Shown: positions 15,231 through 24,573 of the stretch, piece by piece
How positions within the stretch are numbered: position 1 is the first letter of the stretch
Layout of the letters: each line of letters starts with the position of its first letter
Assembly: GCA_035631315.1 (NCBI GenBank)
Contig: DASQIZ010000097.1
Span: forward strand, 15,375 to 79,374
Reading direction: 5' to 3'
DNA length: 64,000 nt
DNA from: 40CM-2-70-7 sp035631315
GTDB taxonomy: Bacteria; Gemmatimonadota; Gemmatimonadetes; Gemmatimonadales; GWC2-71-9
Made by a program: the position numbers and the translations under genes
The notes under the pieces: model-generated
What the model was told of the DNA's origin: nothing
The model's input: the letters and a program-made list of their open reading frames with translations, nothing else
Database searches by the model: none

Positions 15231-17849
15231 CTAAGTAATGAGGAGGGTGACGATCTCGTGGGCCTCCGCGATGAACCGGACCGTATGGCCCCGGCCCTCC
15301 ACCACCAGCGGTTCCGCTGCCTTCTCGTCGGCCCGGACACGGTGTGCGGTCTTGATCGCGTCGGGCAGACGCCAAGCGCCGACCACTCGCTCTTCGCGCG
15401 CGTTGTAGCAACGCAGTACCAGTCCCGACCCCGTCTGCGCGGGCTTCACCGCCGAGAGCACGAGCCCTCGGCCGTCGAGCGTCGCGCCAAATGCCTTCGC
15501 CCCCCCCAAGTTCGCATTTCGGAGCCAGCGGGCCCGCGTGGGCAGGAACACGTCCTCCCACAGCTCGGGCAGTACCTCGCCGGCGTCGAGGTCGCGCGAC
15601 CCAACGGCGACCAGCGCCAGCTCGACCCGATCCTTGCCGAGGCATTGGCCGTCCGGCGTGGAGGTGGGCCAGCCGGCGTGACCGGGACGAGTGGGAAGAT
15701 CATCGCGGGAAAGCTCCCCTGCCCCGCGCAGAATGGTGAAGAGCAGATCGCCGGTCGGCGTCCATTCGTACTCGAAGAATCCGGGCGCCAGAAGCGCGAG
15801 TCCCCGGTTGCCCTGGGCCGCAGCCACGAAGCGATGCGCCGGTGCCGTGGTCACGGGTGTTTCGCGCGGATAGTCCGCTGCGTGAACGGTGATCGGACTC
15901 CGGCGAACGGCGCCGAATGCCGTACCCGCGAGCGCGGCGCCGCTGACGGCAAGGGGGCAGCACAGCCGCAACCGGTGGTCGGCGGCACGATTATCGATGT
16001 CGAGCAGGCACCGCAATACCGGACTTTCATCGAAGAGCTGCAGGACCAGCCGGGCCGTCGCTCCGGGCGTGTCGAACCCGACTTCGAGTGACGCGACGAG
16101 AGGCCCTCCCGCGAGGCGGCGCACCCGAATGGGGCCGGCGGCGCGGAACGGCCGCCCCTGCGGAAACGGGGTGTAGAGATCGCCGGTGTCCCGTTCCTCT
16201 TCGAGCCGCAACAGACCCTCAAATCGCTCGTTCGTGCGGCGATCGAGGAGGGTCACGGCGCCGGTCGGCTCTACGGTGACCTCGACAAACGCGTTCGACA
16301 GCATGCGCCCATGCACCTCGGCACCCGCCTCCCGCTTGAGGGGCGCGGCGGCGCGCGAGCGGAGAACGGTGGAACGAAGTCCGTCGACGGCCGGCGCGTG
16401 AAAGGCGATCCGGATGTGGTCGACTTCGTCCTGGTCGGGGTAGTGACGCGCTGCGTCCCGGCGTTCGAGCGCGGGCCGCCGGGAGAGCACCTGGATCGGG
16501 ATCGCCTCCCCGTCCGCGCTCATGAGCGCGAACTCTCCCGCGGCGTGACCATGACGTGGTTTTCGATCGCCGGGCGGCCCCACCAGCACGTCCCGGCGAA
16601 ACCAGGTCGTATCGGCGATCACGACGCCGCTCCGCGTGCGTGCGACGGGGTTCCAGAGCCACAGGGCCGAGTCGGGATGGGGATGATCGCGGGAGAGGTC
16701 GGGGTCGTGGCCCGACAGGTCGTCGGCGGCACCGTTCGCCAGCTCGCGATTGGTCGCTTCGACGGCATCGAGGCGCGTCGCCTGCGCGTGGGCGACGGGG
16801 TCGGCACAACAGCCACAGAGCGTGTCGTGGAATGTGCCGCGGAGCAACGTGCGCCAGGCCCGGTCGAGGAGGGGACGCCGGTCTCGCCCGCCCGCGCGGC
16901 GGGCCAGGGCCGCGAGCGGCTCGACGATCCGCTCGAGCTGCAGCTCGGCGCGCGAATACCGGCGCTTGAGGGGAGCGCGCGTTGAGTGCACCCCCTGCAG
17001 GGTCCAGGCGTACCGGTACGACCAGCGGAGCTCCCCCGACAGCTCCGGCGCCTGCGCCGCCTCCGGCGCAAGCTCCTTCAGAAATTCGTCCAGACGGGAG
17101 ATGCGCACGGCATTCTGCGGCTCGAGCTCCGCGATCCGCTCCCGCAGGGTCGGCAAGTCAGGGTACGGCGCGTGATGATCGGCGCCGACCGGGACCGCGA
17201 TGTGATTCGTCGCGGCGCGGCGCGTGAGCTCCGCCCGAAGCGGGGCCCAGGCCTGGCGCAGGCGCTCGCGATCGGTCGGGAGAGCCGCCCCCACTTCGTA
17301 GCCGTCGGACGGGAAGTGCCAGAGCAGAAGATCGCGGCCGTCTCGACCATCGGGCCCCCGCCACCGGTACACGTCGCGCGTCTGCCCCGGCTCGCCGCCG
17401 AGTCCGCGCCAGAGGGCTGCGGCCTTGATACCGAACTCGCGGGCCAGTGCGGGGAGAATCGCCGGGTGTCCGAACGCGTCGGGCGAATAGAGCACTTCGA
17501 GGCGCCCGCCCCAGCGCGCGGTATCGAGCGCGCCGTACAGCAGATTCCGAAGCAGCGATTCGCCGGACGGGATGAGCTCATCGGCCAGGACGTACCAGGG
17601 GCCAAGCTGCAGCCGGCCACTCTGCGCGAGCGCGCGGAGCGCGGCCTCCCGGTCGGGGCGGACGGCCAGGTAATCCTCGACCAGCACCGTCTGACCGTCG
17701 AGTAGGAACGAACGATAGGCGGAGTCATTTTCGAGCAGCCCGAGCAGATCGTCTACCGCCGGCACCAGACGTGCCGTGAAGGCCGCGCGTGGCAGATACC
17801 ACTCGCGGTCCCAGTGTGTATGCGGGATCAAATGAAACGTTAGTGTCAC
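15231..17849 (-). CDS. Glycoside hydrolase family 38 alpha-mannosidase
   Basis: The 872-residue protein begins almost at once with the GH38 zinc site HTHWDREWYLPR. The catalytic nucleophile Asp is in YSPDAFGHPAILP, and PVGADHHAPYPDL carries further zinc/active-site histidine context. The helical middle domain (RAWRTLLRGTFHDTLCGCCAD) and C-terminal beta-sandwiches follow. No signal peptide is visible, so it is cytoplasmic and should trim alpha-mannosides or related glycans after import. The start is a GTG with GGAGGAGG 3-4 nt upstream. It diverges from the phosphoesterase gene over a 65-bp gap. Confidence 0.9.
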   Translation of the reverse strand: MTLTFHLIPHTHWDREWYLPRAAFTARLVPAVDDLLGLLENDSAYRSFLLDGQTVLVEDYLAVRPDREAALRALAQSGRLQLGPWYVLADELIPSGESLLRNLLYGALDTARWGGRLEVLYSPDAFGHPAILPALAREFGIKAAALWRGLGGEPGQTRDVYRWRGPDGRDGRDLLLWHFPSDGYEVGAALPTDRERLRQAWAPLRAELTRRAATNHIAVPVGADHHAPYPDLPTLRERIAELEPQNAVRISRLDEFLKELAPEAAQAPELSGELRWSYRYAWTLQGVHSTRAPLKRRYSRAELQLERIVEPLAALARRAGGRDRRPLLDRAWRTLLRGTFHDTLCGCCADPVAHAQATRLDAVEATNRELANGAADDLSGHDPDLSRDHPHPDSALWLWNPVARTRSGVVIADTTWFRRDVLVGPPGDRKPRHGHAAGEFALMSADGEAIPIQVLSRRPALERRDAARHYPDQDEVDHIRIAFHAPAVDGLRSTVLRSRAAAPLKREAGAEVHGRMLSNAFVEVTVEPTGAVTLLDRRTNERFEGLLRLEEERDTGDLYTPFPQGRPFRAAGPIRVRRLAGGPLVASLEVGFDTPGATARLVLQLFDESPVLRCLLDIDNRAADHRLRLCCPLAVSGAALAGTAFGAVRRSPITVHAADYPRETPVTTAPAHRFVAAAQGNRGLALLAPGFFEYEWTPTGDLLFTILRGAGELSRDDLPTRPGHAGWPTSTPDGQCLGKDRVELALVAVGSRDLDAGEVLPELWEDVFLPTRARWLRNANLGGAKAFGATLDGRGLVLSAVKPAQTGSGLVLRCYNAREERVVGAWRLPDAIKTAHRVRADEKAAEPLVVEGRGHTVRFIAEAHEIVTLLIT

Positions 17850-17914
17850 GGCCTCCTCCGGCCCGGAGGACGGCGGTCTATATTCCGCGAATCCAGGTAC
17901 TCGAGGATCGATCT

Positions 17915-20248
17915 GTGCTCCGCAAGATAGCGCTCTCCATCTCCGGACTCCTCATCGTCGGCGTTGCGGCCCACCGGATCGTCCCGGGCGCCCTGGGGAA
18001 CGGGGTCACGGTTCTTCCGTCGGGCTGGCGGATCTCCCCGGCCGGCAAGCAGGTCCCCATCGGTCCCCTGCCCCTCAATATCCTCCGGCTCGCAAACGGG
18101 CAGATCGTCGTCACGGTCAACGGCCATTCGGCCAACGGACTGTGGCGCATCGACCCGGCCACCGGGAAGGTTATCGACTCGCTCGTCATCAAGGCCGCCT
18201 GGCTCGGGCTCGCACATCGCGGCACGCCCGCGGCGGATACGGTCTGGGCCTCGGGTGGCAGCACCAACCGCGTCTACCGCGTCATCTATGGCCCGGGCGC
18301 ACCGGCGGTCGACACCGTCGTGCTGGCTCCGCCCCCCGCGGGAATCTTCCCCGCCGGGATCGCCGTCCTGCCGGGTCGCGACCTCGTCGCCGTCGTCGGC
18401 AACCTCTCCGACTCGGTCTACATCCTGGATTCGCGCTCGCTGGCGGTGACGGCAAGGTACGGGGTCGGACATCACCCCTACACCGCGGTGGCGGATTCCG
18501 CGGCGGTGTACGTGAGCAACTGGGGAGACTCGAGTATCGAGCGCCTGCCCATCACCGCGAATGGCGTCGTCGATGGTACCAAGCTCGAGGTTGGACCGCA
18601 TCCCTCGTCGATGGTACTCCGGGGACATCAGCTGTTCGCCACCCTGGCCGGTGCGAACGAGGTTGCGCGGCTCGATCTCGACTCAGGCCGGGTGACGGAC
18701 CTGCTTGCCGTCGCGTTGATGCGCGGTGCGCCCACAGGCAGCGATCCGAATGCCCTGGCACTCACGCCCGACGGGCGCAGGCTCTTCGTCGCACTCGCCG
18801 GCAACAATGCCGTCGCCGTCGTGAACGTCGGAGCGGCCACCCCGACCGTCGAAGGACTCCTGCCGGTCGGCTGGTATCCCACGGGAGTGGAAGTCTCCCA
18901 CCAGGGCGATACGCTCTATGTCGCGAACGGCAAGGGGAATGGGTCGGGGCCCAACCCGTCCGGTCCGTACATCGCGGATCTGGTGCGCGGGTCGGTGTCG
19001 ACCATCCCCCTGCCCGACTCCGCGGGACTCGCGTCGGCGACTGCGACGGTGATGAGTCTTTCACCGTATTCGAACCCGGCCTTGCGGGGGGCGCCACCCG
19101 ACCTGCCGCCGGTCCATCACGTCGTGTACGTCATCCGGGAAAACCGGACCTACGACCAGGTGCTCGGCGACGTGAAGCGCGGGAATGGCGACGCGAAGCT
19201 CGCCATCTTCAACGATTCGGTGACGCCGAATGCGCACGCTCTCGCCAGCCACTTCGTCCTGTTCGACAATTTCTACGTCGACGGCGAAGTCTCCGCTGAC
19301 GGTCACGAGTGGACCGATCGCGCCTTCGCAGGCGAATACAACGAAAAAACCTGGCCCGCGATCTACTCGAGCCGCCGGGATTGGGATCTGGACGACGGAT
19401 CGGATCTCGCCAACCCTCGCGGCGCCTATCTCTGGGATGCGGCGCGCCGTGCCGGCCTCTGGACCGTCAACTTCGGTGAAGCCGTTCACGATTCGAACGG
19501 CAGCCGCGTTTCTTCCATGCCCGGTCTCCAGGGCATCACCGCACCGGAGTTTCCCGGCTTCGAGCTGAACATCAGGGACACGACGCGCGCACGGTTGTTC
19601 GGGGATTCCGTGAACGCCTGGGACCAGCGTGACACGTTCCCTGCGCTCGTGATTCTGTATCTTCCGCGCGACCACACCGAGGGCAAGCGCGCGACCCACC
19701 CCACGCCGCGGGCCATGGTGGCCGACAACGATCTGGCCCTCGGTCAGGTGGTCGCCCGTCTCTCGAGGTCGAAGGCTTGGAAGAGCATGGCATTCTTCGC
19801 GCTCGAAGACGATGCCCAGGATGGACCAGACCACGTCGACGCGCACCGGTCGGTGCTCATCATGGCTTCGCCGTTTGCCCGACGCGGCACGGTAGACAGC
19901 GCCATGTATTCCACCAGCTCCGTGGTGCGGACCATCGGGATCTTCCTTGGCCTTCCCCCCCTCTCGCAGTACGACGCCGGGGCGACGCCCCTCGCCAATG
20001 CCTTCACCTCGCACCTCGACTTGACGCCCTTTCGCGTGGCGAAGGCGCGCTGGCCCCTCGGCGAACTGAACGGAAAGCAATCGTTGTCGCGGCTCACCGA
20101 TCAGGACTTTGCGGGGCCCGACCTGGCGGACGAAACGGTTTTGAATCAGGAGATCTGGCAGAGTGTCCGCGGCCGTGAGCCGCTGCCCGCGCCTCACCGG
20201 ACGTACTTGCCAGGGCATGCTGTGAATGGAGATGACGACGACCGCTGA
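17915..20248 (+). CDS. Secreted YVTN beta-propeller / phosphoesterase (phospholipase C-like) fusion
   Basis: From the GTG at 17915 (VLRKIALSISGLLIVGV, a signal or anchor helix) the product has 777 residues. The first ~370 form a YVTN-type propeller (for example SDSVYILDSRSLAVTARYG, PTGSDPNALALTPDGRRLFV and VGWYPTGVEVSHQGDTLYVA). The rest is an alkaline-phosphatase-fold phosphoesterase domain. That domain starts at HHVVYVIRENRTYDQVLGD and contains FDNFYVDGEVSADGHEW and FFALEDDAQDGPDHVDAH, the metal-site histidines and aspartates of the phospholipase C/AcpA family. It is likely periplasmic or surface-bound and hydrolyses phosphate esters. GAGG lies 8-9 nt before the GTG. The upstream open extension to 17789 overlaps the divergent GH38 gene. 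Confidence 0.85.
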   Translation: MLRKIALSISGLLIVGVAAHRIVPGALGNGVTVLPSGWRISPAGKQVPIGPLPLNILRLANGQIVVTVNGHSANGLWRIDPATGKVIDSLVIKAAWLGLAHRGTPAADTVWASGGSTNRVYRVIYGPGAPAVDTVVLAPPPAGIFPAGIAVLPGRDLVAVVGNLSDSVYILDSRSLAVTARYGVGHHPYTAVADSAAVYVSNWGDSSIERLPITANGVVDGTKLEVGPHPSSMVLRGHQLFATLAGANEVARLDLDSGRVTDLLAVALMRGAPTGSDPNALALTPDGRRLFVALAGNNAVAVVNVGAATPTVEGLLPVGWYPTGVEVSHQGDTLYVANGKGNGSGPNPSGPYIADLVRGSVSTIPLPDSAGLASATATVMSLSPYSNPALRGAPPDLPPVHHVVYVIRENRTYDQVLGDVKRGNGDAKLAIFNDSVTPNAHALASHFVLFDNFYVDGEVSADGHEWTDRAFAGEYNEKTWPAIYSSRRDWDLDDGSDLANPRGAYLWDAARRAGLWTVNFGEAVHDSNGSRVSSMPGLQGITAPEFPGFELNIRDTTRARLFGDSVNAWDQRDTFPALVILYLPRDHTEGKRATHPTPRAMVADNDLALGQVVARLSRSKAWKSMAFFALEDDAQDGPDHVDAHRSVLIMASPFARRGTVDSAMYSTSSVVRTIGIFLGLPPLSQYDAGATPLANAFTSHLDLTPFRVAKARWPLGELNGKQSLSRLTDQDFAGPDLADETVLNQEIWQSVRGREPLPAPHRTYLPGHAVNGDDDDR

Positions 20249-20253
20249 TCAGA

Positions 20254-21573
20254 TCAGGCGGGTGACAACACGCTCCAATCGTCCGGGTCTCGCAGATGCA
20301 CGTGCGAGACCCGGCGTGCTTTCGCCAGGAGCGCCTTGATGTCTCCGACGGCCTGCGCGCGTTCGAGCTTCCCGAACGTGGTGTGCATCTCCGGAATCTC
20401 GATGTCCTGATCGGGATCAGCGGTGACCACGAGGAACAGACCCGTGTTCGGGCCACCCTTGTGCAGCTGTCCCGTGGAATGGAGGTACCGGGGACCATAT
20501 CCGGTCGTGACCACGCATCCGGTCGCGCCACTCCAGAGTCCTGCGAGTGCGCCGAGGCGCGCATCGTTCGCCGGCGTCTGCGGCAGGTAGGCCAGCACCG
20601 CCACGTAGTTGCCCGGCTTCGCCTCCGCCGCGAGCGATTTCGGCGACAGGGTTTCCGGGCTTGCTTCTGCGGTCCCGCTCGGGCGCGCCAACTCGGCGCG
20701 CGCGAGCACTTTGGCCGACTCGACATCCGGTTGATCGAACGGGTTGACGTCCAGGGCCTCGCACAGGGCGACGGTCGCGAATTCCCAGATCAGGAACGTG
20801 GCGCCGAGGGAAACCGGGTCGCCCGAAGCGGGCGCGGTGAAGACGTCGTTCGAGTTGCGGCCCGGCCCGGGAACGGGCACCACGCCGCGCCCGTTCTTCC
20901 CCGTGCTTTCCGCCACCAGCTGTTCGATCCATGCCGCCACCGACGCGGTTGGTGTCGACACGCTGAAGGCGAGCTTGTCCTGTCCCGCGTGGGCCGCGGC
21001 GGCGATCACGGCGCCGAGCTCCCGCGCCTTCGACTCGTCCACCGCCATCGCCCCTTCCAGTACCGCCGGCCCCGGTCCGCCCATGAGCGCCAATGGCAGC
21101 ATGCCCACCACCGTCAACGCCGCGTATCGCCCCCCGACATCCGCGGGGTGAGCGAAGACCTCACGCCAGCGCTCCATGCGGCCCTTGTGCTCGAGCGGGG
21201 TGCCGGGATCGGTGATAGCGACGAAATGATCGGGGGGCGCCAGACGCGCGAAGTGGTGACACGCGGCCATCGACTCCACGGTCGTGCCGGACTTGCTCGC
21301 GATGACGTACAGGGTCTGCGCCGGATCAGAGGCACGTTCGACGGCCCGGACGGCGGCGGGATCGGTGCTGTCCAGCACCGTGAGATTCTTCGCGCCGAAG
21401 CTCGAGGCCAGAACCCAGGGGGCCAGGCTCGAGCCCCCCATCCCGCACACCACGGTGTGGGTGAGGCCGTCGACCCGGGCGCGCGCCGCGAACTCCGCGA
21501 GGCGGGGCCATTCGGTCAGGGATTTCAGCGGAGCCTCGCGCCAGCCCCACCGGTTCGGGTCCGGGGTCGCCAT
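20254..21573 (-). CDS. pgi: Glucose-6-phosphate isomerase (PGI domain of the transaldolase-PGI type)
   Basis: The 439-residue protein has two SIS domains. VCGMGGSSLAPWVLASSFGA and YVIASKSGTTVESMAACHHF bind the sugar phosphate, and ESTGKNGRGVVPVPG carries the PGI signature region. It should interconvert glucose 6-phosphate and fructose 6-phosphate in the cytoplasm. Length and the late LHKGGPNTGLFLVVTADP segment resemble the PGI half of bifunctional transaldolase/PGI (TalPgi) proteins. No transaldolase domain precedes it here, so it is a stand-alone version. It ends 5 bp from the convergent phosphoesterase gene. Confidence 0.85.
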   Translation of the reverse strand: MATPDPNRWGWREAPLKSLTEWPRLAEFAARARVDGLTHTVVCGMGGSSLAPWVLASSFGAKNLTVLDSTDPAAVRAVERASDPAQTLYVIASKSGTTVESMAACHHFARLAPPDHFVAITDPGTPLEHKGRMERWREVFAHPADVGGRYAALTVVGMLPLALMGGPGPAVLEGAMAVDESKARELGAVIAAAAHAGQDKLAFSVSTPTASVAAWIEQLVAESTGKNGRGVVPVPGPGRNSNDVFTAPASGDPVSLGATFLIWEFATVALCEALDVNPFDQPDVESAKVLARAELARPSGTAEASPETLSPKSLAAEAKPGNYVAVLAYLPQTPANDARLGALAGLWSGATGCVVTTGYGPRYLHSTGQLHKGGPNTGLFLVVTADPDQDIEIPEMHTTFGKLERAQAVGDIKALLAKARRVSHVHLRDPDDWSVLSPA

Positions 21574-21632
21574 GAGAGCGGAAGATAGCCACCTCTCCCC
21601 GGCTCCGTGCCGGACGCGTACTTTCGTGACCC

Positions 21633-23786
21633 GTGACCCCTGCAGACGTCCGGGCTGATCGGGATCGCCGCGGTCTTGTGATCGCGGTTGGGGCTCTCGC
21701 GTCCTTTGTGGGCACCACCCTCGCCTACTTTCTCTACCCAGCCCATCAGGCGTTTATCGCCGACGTGGGGTGGACTTGGGCCCCTGCGTATGCGGCGATT
21801 TCGGCGATTGCTACCCGTCGCCACGCCGCGGATCCCATCGAGCGGCGCGCCCTGACGTGGATTGCCCTCGGATGCCTCTCCTGGTTCATCGGGCAAATCG
21901 GAGATGACTCGTCACACGACACCCTTGCCGGTGCCGGGTACATCGGGATTTACCCCTGCCTGATCATCGCGGTCGCCACGCTGCTGCGCCCCCAGCTCCG
22001 GCGCGTCAGCGGCATTGCCGTCGTCCTCGACACCGTCCTCCTGACCTTCACGAGCGTGATCCTCACCTATGAACTGACCAGTGAGCTGGGACTCCTCACT
22101 GGCTCCCGGCGAACGGTCCTCGGTCTGGCGTGCGGCCTGGGAGCCGTCATCATGCTCTGGACCCTCCTCATCGGGATGCTGAACCGGACGAGAGCCCTCC
22201 ATGAATACGGGACGCGCGCCTTCCTGGCGCTGACCGTGTTCGCGCTCCTGAACGTCACGTATGCCCTGCTTCAGCTTCTGACCCCCCAGGGCGGCGTTGC
22301 GACATGGTTAGTGGTGATGGGGTGGTCCTTCGTCTTCAACTTCCTCGCGGGCGGGATCGCCTGGCGCGCTCCCTTCTTGCCCCTGCGTGGCCTCGACAGT
22401 CCGAAAGCGGGCATCCTGCCTCATCTGGTGGTCCTGATCGCCGGCCTCGGCGGCGTCTTCGGCGTGGCAGTCATCGGCATTCTGCGACCCGGCATCGACG
22501 TGCCGGCCGCAATTCTGGTAGGTGCTGGAGGTGTCGTCATCGCCGCGCGCCTCGTGCTGACGCTCCGCACCGACCAGGAGTACGCGCACCGGCTCGAGCA
22601 GGACGTGGAGCGGCAAACCCGCTCCCTCTCCGAATCGTACGCCGAGCAACGGCGGATCGAAGCGCAGCTCCAGCAGTCGGACAAGCTGGCGGCGCTGGGA
22701 CAGCTGGTCTCCGGCGTGGCACACGAGATCAACAATCCCGCCGCGATCATTTCCGGATTCGCGCAGACCATGTTGCTCGATCAGCTCCAAGGCGAGCAGC
22801 GCGAGATGGTCGAAATGGTCCGGGACGAAGCGATGCGGATCGGGCGGATTACGTCCAACCTGCTCGCCTTTGCGCGGTCGGGGGGCAGCGAACGGGATCT
22901 GATCGACGTGAACGACGTGGTGCGCCGGACCTATGCGCTCCGGTCCTACCACCTCAGCACGCTGAACATCGCCGTGGCCGTGGACCTCTCACCCGAAACG
23001 CCCGTGGTGTGGGGGAATAGTCCGCAGCTCCAACAGATGCTCCTGAATCTGATGATCAACGCGGAGCAGGCCCTGGCCGCACAGCAGGGAAACCGGTCCA
23101 TCGCCCTGCGGACCGTCACCACGCCGGACACCGTGCGGATCGAAGTCGCGGATTCCGGACCGGGAGTTCCCGCCGAAATCCAGGCACAGATCTTCGATCC
23201 GTTCTTCACCACCAAACCCGTCGGCGTCGGCACGGGCCTCGGCCTCTCGATCTGCTACGGCATCGTGCAGGAGCACAACGGGCGGATCATGGTGGATTCG
23301 CGCTCGGGTAAGGGCGCGACGTTCATTGTGCAGCTCCCCCGGGACGCCCGTCCCCTGCCCAAGGCGTCCCCGGAGTCGGCTACCCGTCCTGCGATCGATC
23401 CCGCGGGCCTCCGAGTGCTTCTGGTGGACGACGAACCGGCTCTTCGGGAGGCCGCCCGGCGGTACCTCGAACGATCGGGGATCGCTACCGATGTCGCTTC
23501 GGACGGCCAGGCCGCACTCGAGGCGCTCGGGGCCCACGTGTACGACGTAATCATCAGCGATGTCCGCATGCCGGGGATGAATGGGCGGGATTTCATCGCC
23601 CGCCTCAAGAAGGACCGTCCCGAGCTCTTGCGACGCTTGATCCTGTCGACGGGAGACACCTTCGCCGAGGACACGGCGGGGCTCGTGGCAGAGACCGGCG
23701 TACCCACCTTGGTGAAGCCGTTCGACTTCGACACGCTCGAGCGAATGGTCCGAAAGACGGCCGGAGGCATTGAAAACGTCAAATAA
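21633..23786 (+). CDS. Membrane-bound hybrid histidine kinase with C-terminal receiver
   Basis: The 717-residue protein starts at GTG 21633. Roughly residues 15-320 form eight to ten membrane helices with no recognised sensor domain. A short coiled coil (DQEYAHRLEQDVERQTRSLS) leads to the HisKA box GQLVSGVAHEINNPAAIISG with H364. An HATPase domain follows (LMINAEQAL, VADSGPGVPAEI, FFTTKPVGVGTGLGLSICYG). The receiver begins VLLVDDEPALREA and has phosphoacceptor D643 in IISDVRMPGMNG and the conserved Lys in TLVKPFD. It is oriented toward the fibre locus that begins 220 bp downstream and could regulate it, but that is only inferred from position. It has no partner regulator gene. Confidence 0.9.
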   Translation: MTPADVRADRDRRGLVIAVGALASFVGTTLAYFLYPAHQAFIADVGWTWAPAYAAISAIATRRHAADPIERRALTWIALGCLSWFIGQIGDDSSHDTLAGAGYIGIYPCLIIAVATLLRPQLRRVSGIAVVLDTVLLTFTSVILTYELTSELGLLTGSRRTVLGLACGLGAVIMLWTLLIGMLNRTRALHEYGTRAFLALTVFALLNVTYALLQLLTPQGGVATWLVVMGWSFVFNFLAGGIAWRAPFLPLRGLDSPKAGILPHLVVLIAGLGGVFGVAVIGILRPGIDVPAAILVGAGGVVIAARLVLTLRTDQEYAHRLEQDVERQTRSLSESYAEQRRIEAQLQQSDKLAALGQLVSGVAHEINNPAAIISGFAQTMLLDQLQGEQREMVEMVRDEAMRIGRITSNLLAFARSGGSERDLIDVNDVVRRTYALRSYHLSTLNIAVAVDLSPETPVVWGNSPQLQQMLLNLMINAEQALAAQQGNRSIALRTVTTPDTVRIEVADSGPGVPAEIQAQIFDPFFTTKPVGVGTGLGLSICYGIVQEHNGRIMVDSRSGKGATFIVQLPRDARPLPKASPESATRPAIDPAGLRVLLVDDEPALREAARRYLERSGIATDVASDGQAALEALGAHVYDVIISDVRMPGMNGRDFIARLKKDRPELLRRLILSTGDTFAEDTAGLVAETGVPTLVKPFDFDTLERMVRKTAGGIENVK

Positions 23787-24009
23787 CTAGACAGTTCCCC
23801 GCTGGCCCATTCCGTGGCTATTCCAGGGCAGAATCGTCACTTCTGTGAAGTTCACTGTCAAATATCTATACGAATCGCACGGTACAGTTTGTTCGTTACA
23901 AATCTCTATCTAGATATAGATCAACAACATACGTAGGCTCCGAACCAGGTACGCGATGTGCCTTAGGGTGGGCGAGCAGTTCAACCGCGCCCACACCGGA
24001 AGGCTGACA
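23787..24009 (+). promoter_or_regulatory. AT-rich upstream region of the orphan subunit gene
   Basis: This 223-bp gap is markedly more AT-rich than its surroundings and holds no gene. It contains a near-perfect 20-bp palindrome at 23902-23921 and candidate hexamers TTGTTC (23889-23894) and TAGATA (23911-23916) 16 nt apart. No rho-independent terminator for the histidine kinase gene is evident. The promoter assignment is weak. Confidence 0.4.
23902..23921. repeat. 20-bp imperfect palindrome, candidate operator
   Basis: ATCTCTATCT is followed directly by AGATATAGAT. The arms pair at nine of ten positions. It overlaps the candidate -10 element about 90 nt before the subunit start codon, which suits a dimeric regulator. 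Confidence 0.5.
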
Positions 24010-24519
24010 ATGAAGCGCTCGACTCTGGTTCTCGCTCTCGCTGCTTCGGCTCTGATCCCCTCGATCGGTGTCGCCCAGTCCTGCTCGGCCAACAACTGCC
24101 GCACTACGAACCAGGTGGTCGCTACGGTCGGCGCCCTGATGGGCCTGTCGCTGGACCGCTCGGCGGCCGTGACGGTGAATCCGTCGGCGCAGGACATCGC
24201 GACCGGCGCGCAGGTTCTGAGCGGCCCGACGGCGCGGGTGAAGTCGAACACGGATTGGCGTCTCGAGGTGAGCGCGGCGACGACCGAGTGGACCGCGGGT
24301 CAGGGCGCGCGGAGCGGCAAGCCCGCGGCAGACCTCGCCTGGCGGGTGGGCACGAATGGTGGATACACGCCGATGTCGACGGATCCGGCGCAGGCCGCGG
24401 CTGGCAGCCACACCTCGGACACGGAAGTGGCCTTCCAGTACCAGACGTCCTACGACAATCAGCAGGATCGGCCCGGCGCCTACACGATGGTGGTGCGGTA
24501 CACGCTCACGACGCGGTAA
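24010..24519 (+). CDS. Secreted fimbrial-type (spore coat U-like) subunit, orphan gene
   Basis: The 169-residue protein has a signal peptide (MKRSTLVLALAASALIPS, then IGVAQ). Two Cys lie near the mature N-terminus (SCSANNC), and a beta-rich body contains KSNTDWRLEVSA and KPAADLAW. The C-terminus PGAYTMVVRYTLTTR has the alternating pattern of chaperone-usher pilins. The same layout recurs in the three subunit genes of the convergent operon downstream. GGAAGG lies 7 nt before the ATG; an upstream extension to 23956 lacks a signal peptide and is rejected. It is probably a structural or adhesive fibre subunit transcribed separately from the operon. The assignment rests on shared architecture, not on a confirmed domain match. 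Confidence 0.72.
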   Translation: MKRSTLVLALAASALIPSIGVAQSCSANNCRTTNQVVATVGALMGLSLDRSAAVTVNPSAQDIATGAQVLSGPTARVKSNTDWRLEVSAATTEWTAGQGARSGKPAADLAWRVGTNGGYTPMSTDPAQAAAGSHTSDTEVAFQYQTSYDNQQDRPGAYTMVVRYTLTTR

Positions 24520-24542
24520 GCATCCCGATGAACGACAGCAGA

Positions 24543-24568
24543 TCCCTCGCGCCTTTCGGCGCTCGGGA
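24543..24568. terminator. Hairpin between the convergent subunit genes
   Basis: An 11-bp stem with a 2x2 internal mismatch and a TTTC loop (TCCCTCGCGCC against GGCGCTCGGGA) sits in the 54-bp gap between the stop codons at 24519 and 24574. There is no T-tract, so its efficiency as a terminator is uncertain. Confidence 0.45.
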
Positions 24569-24573
24569 CAAAC

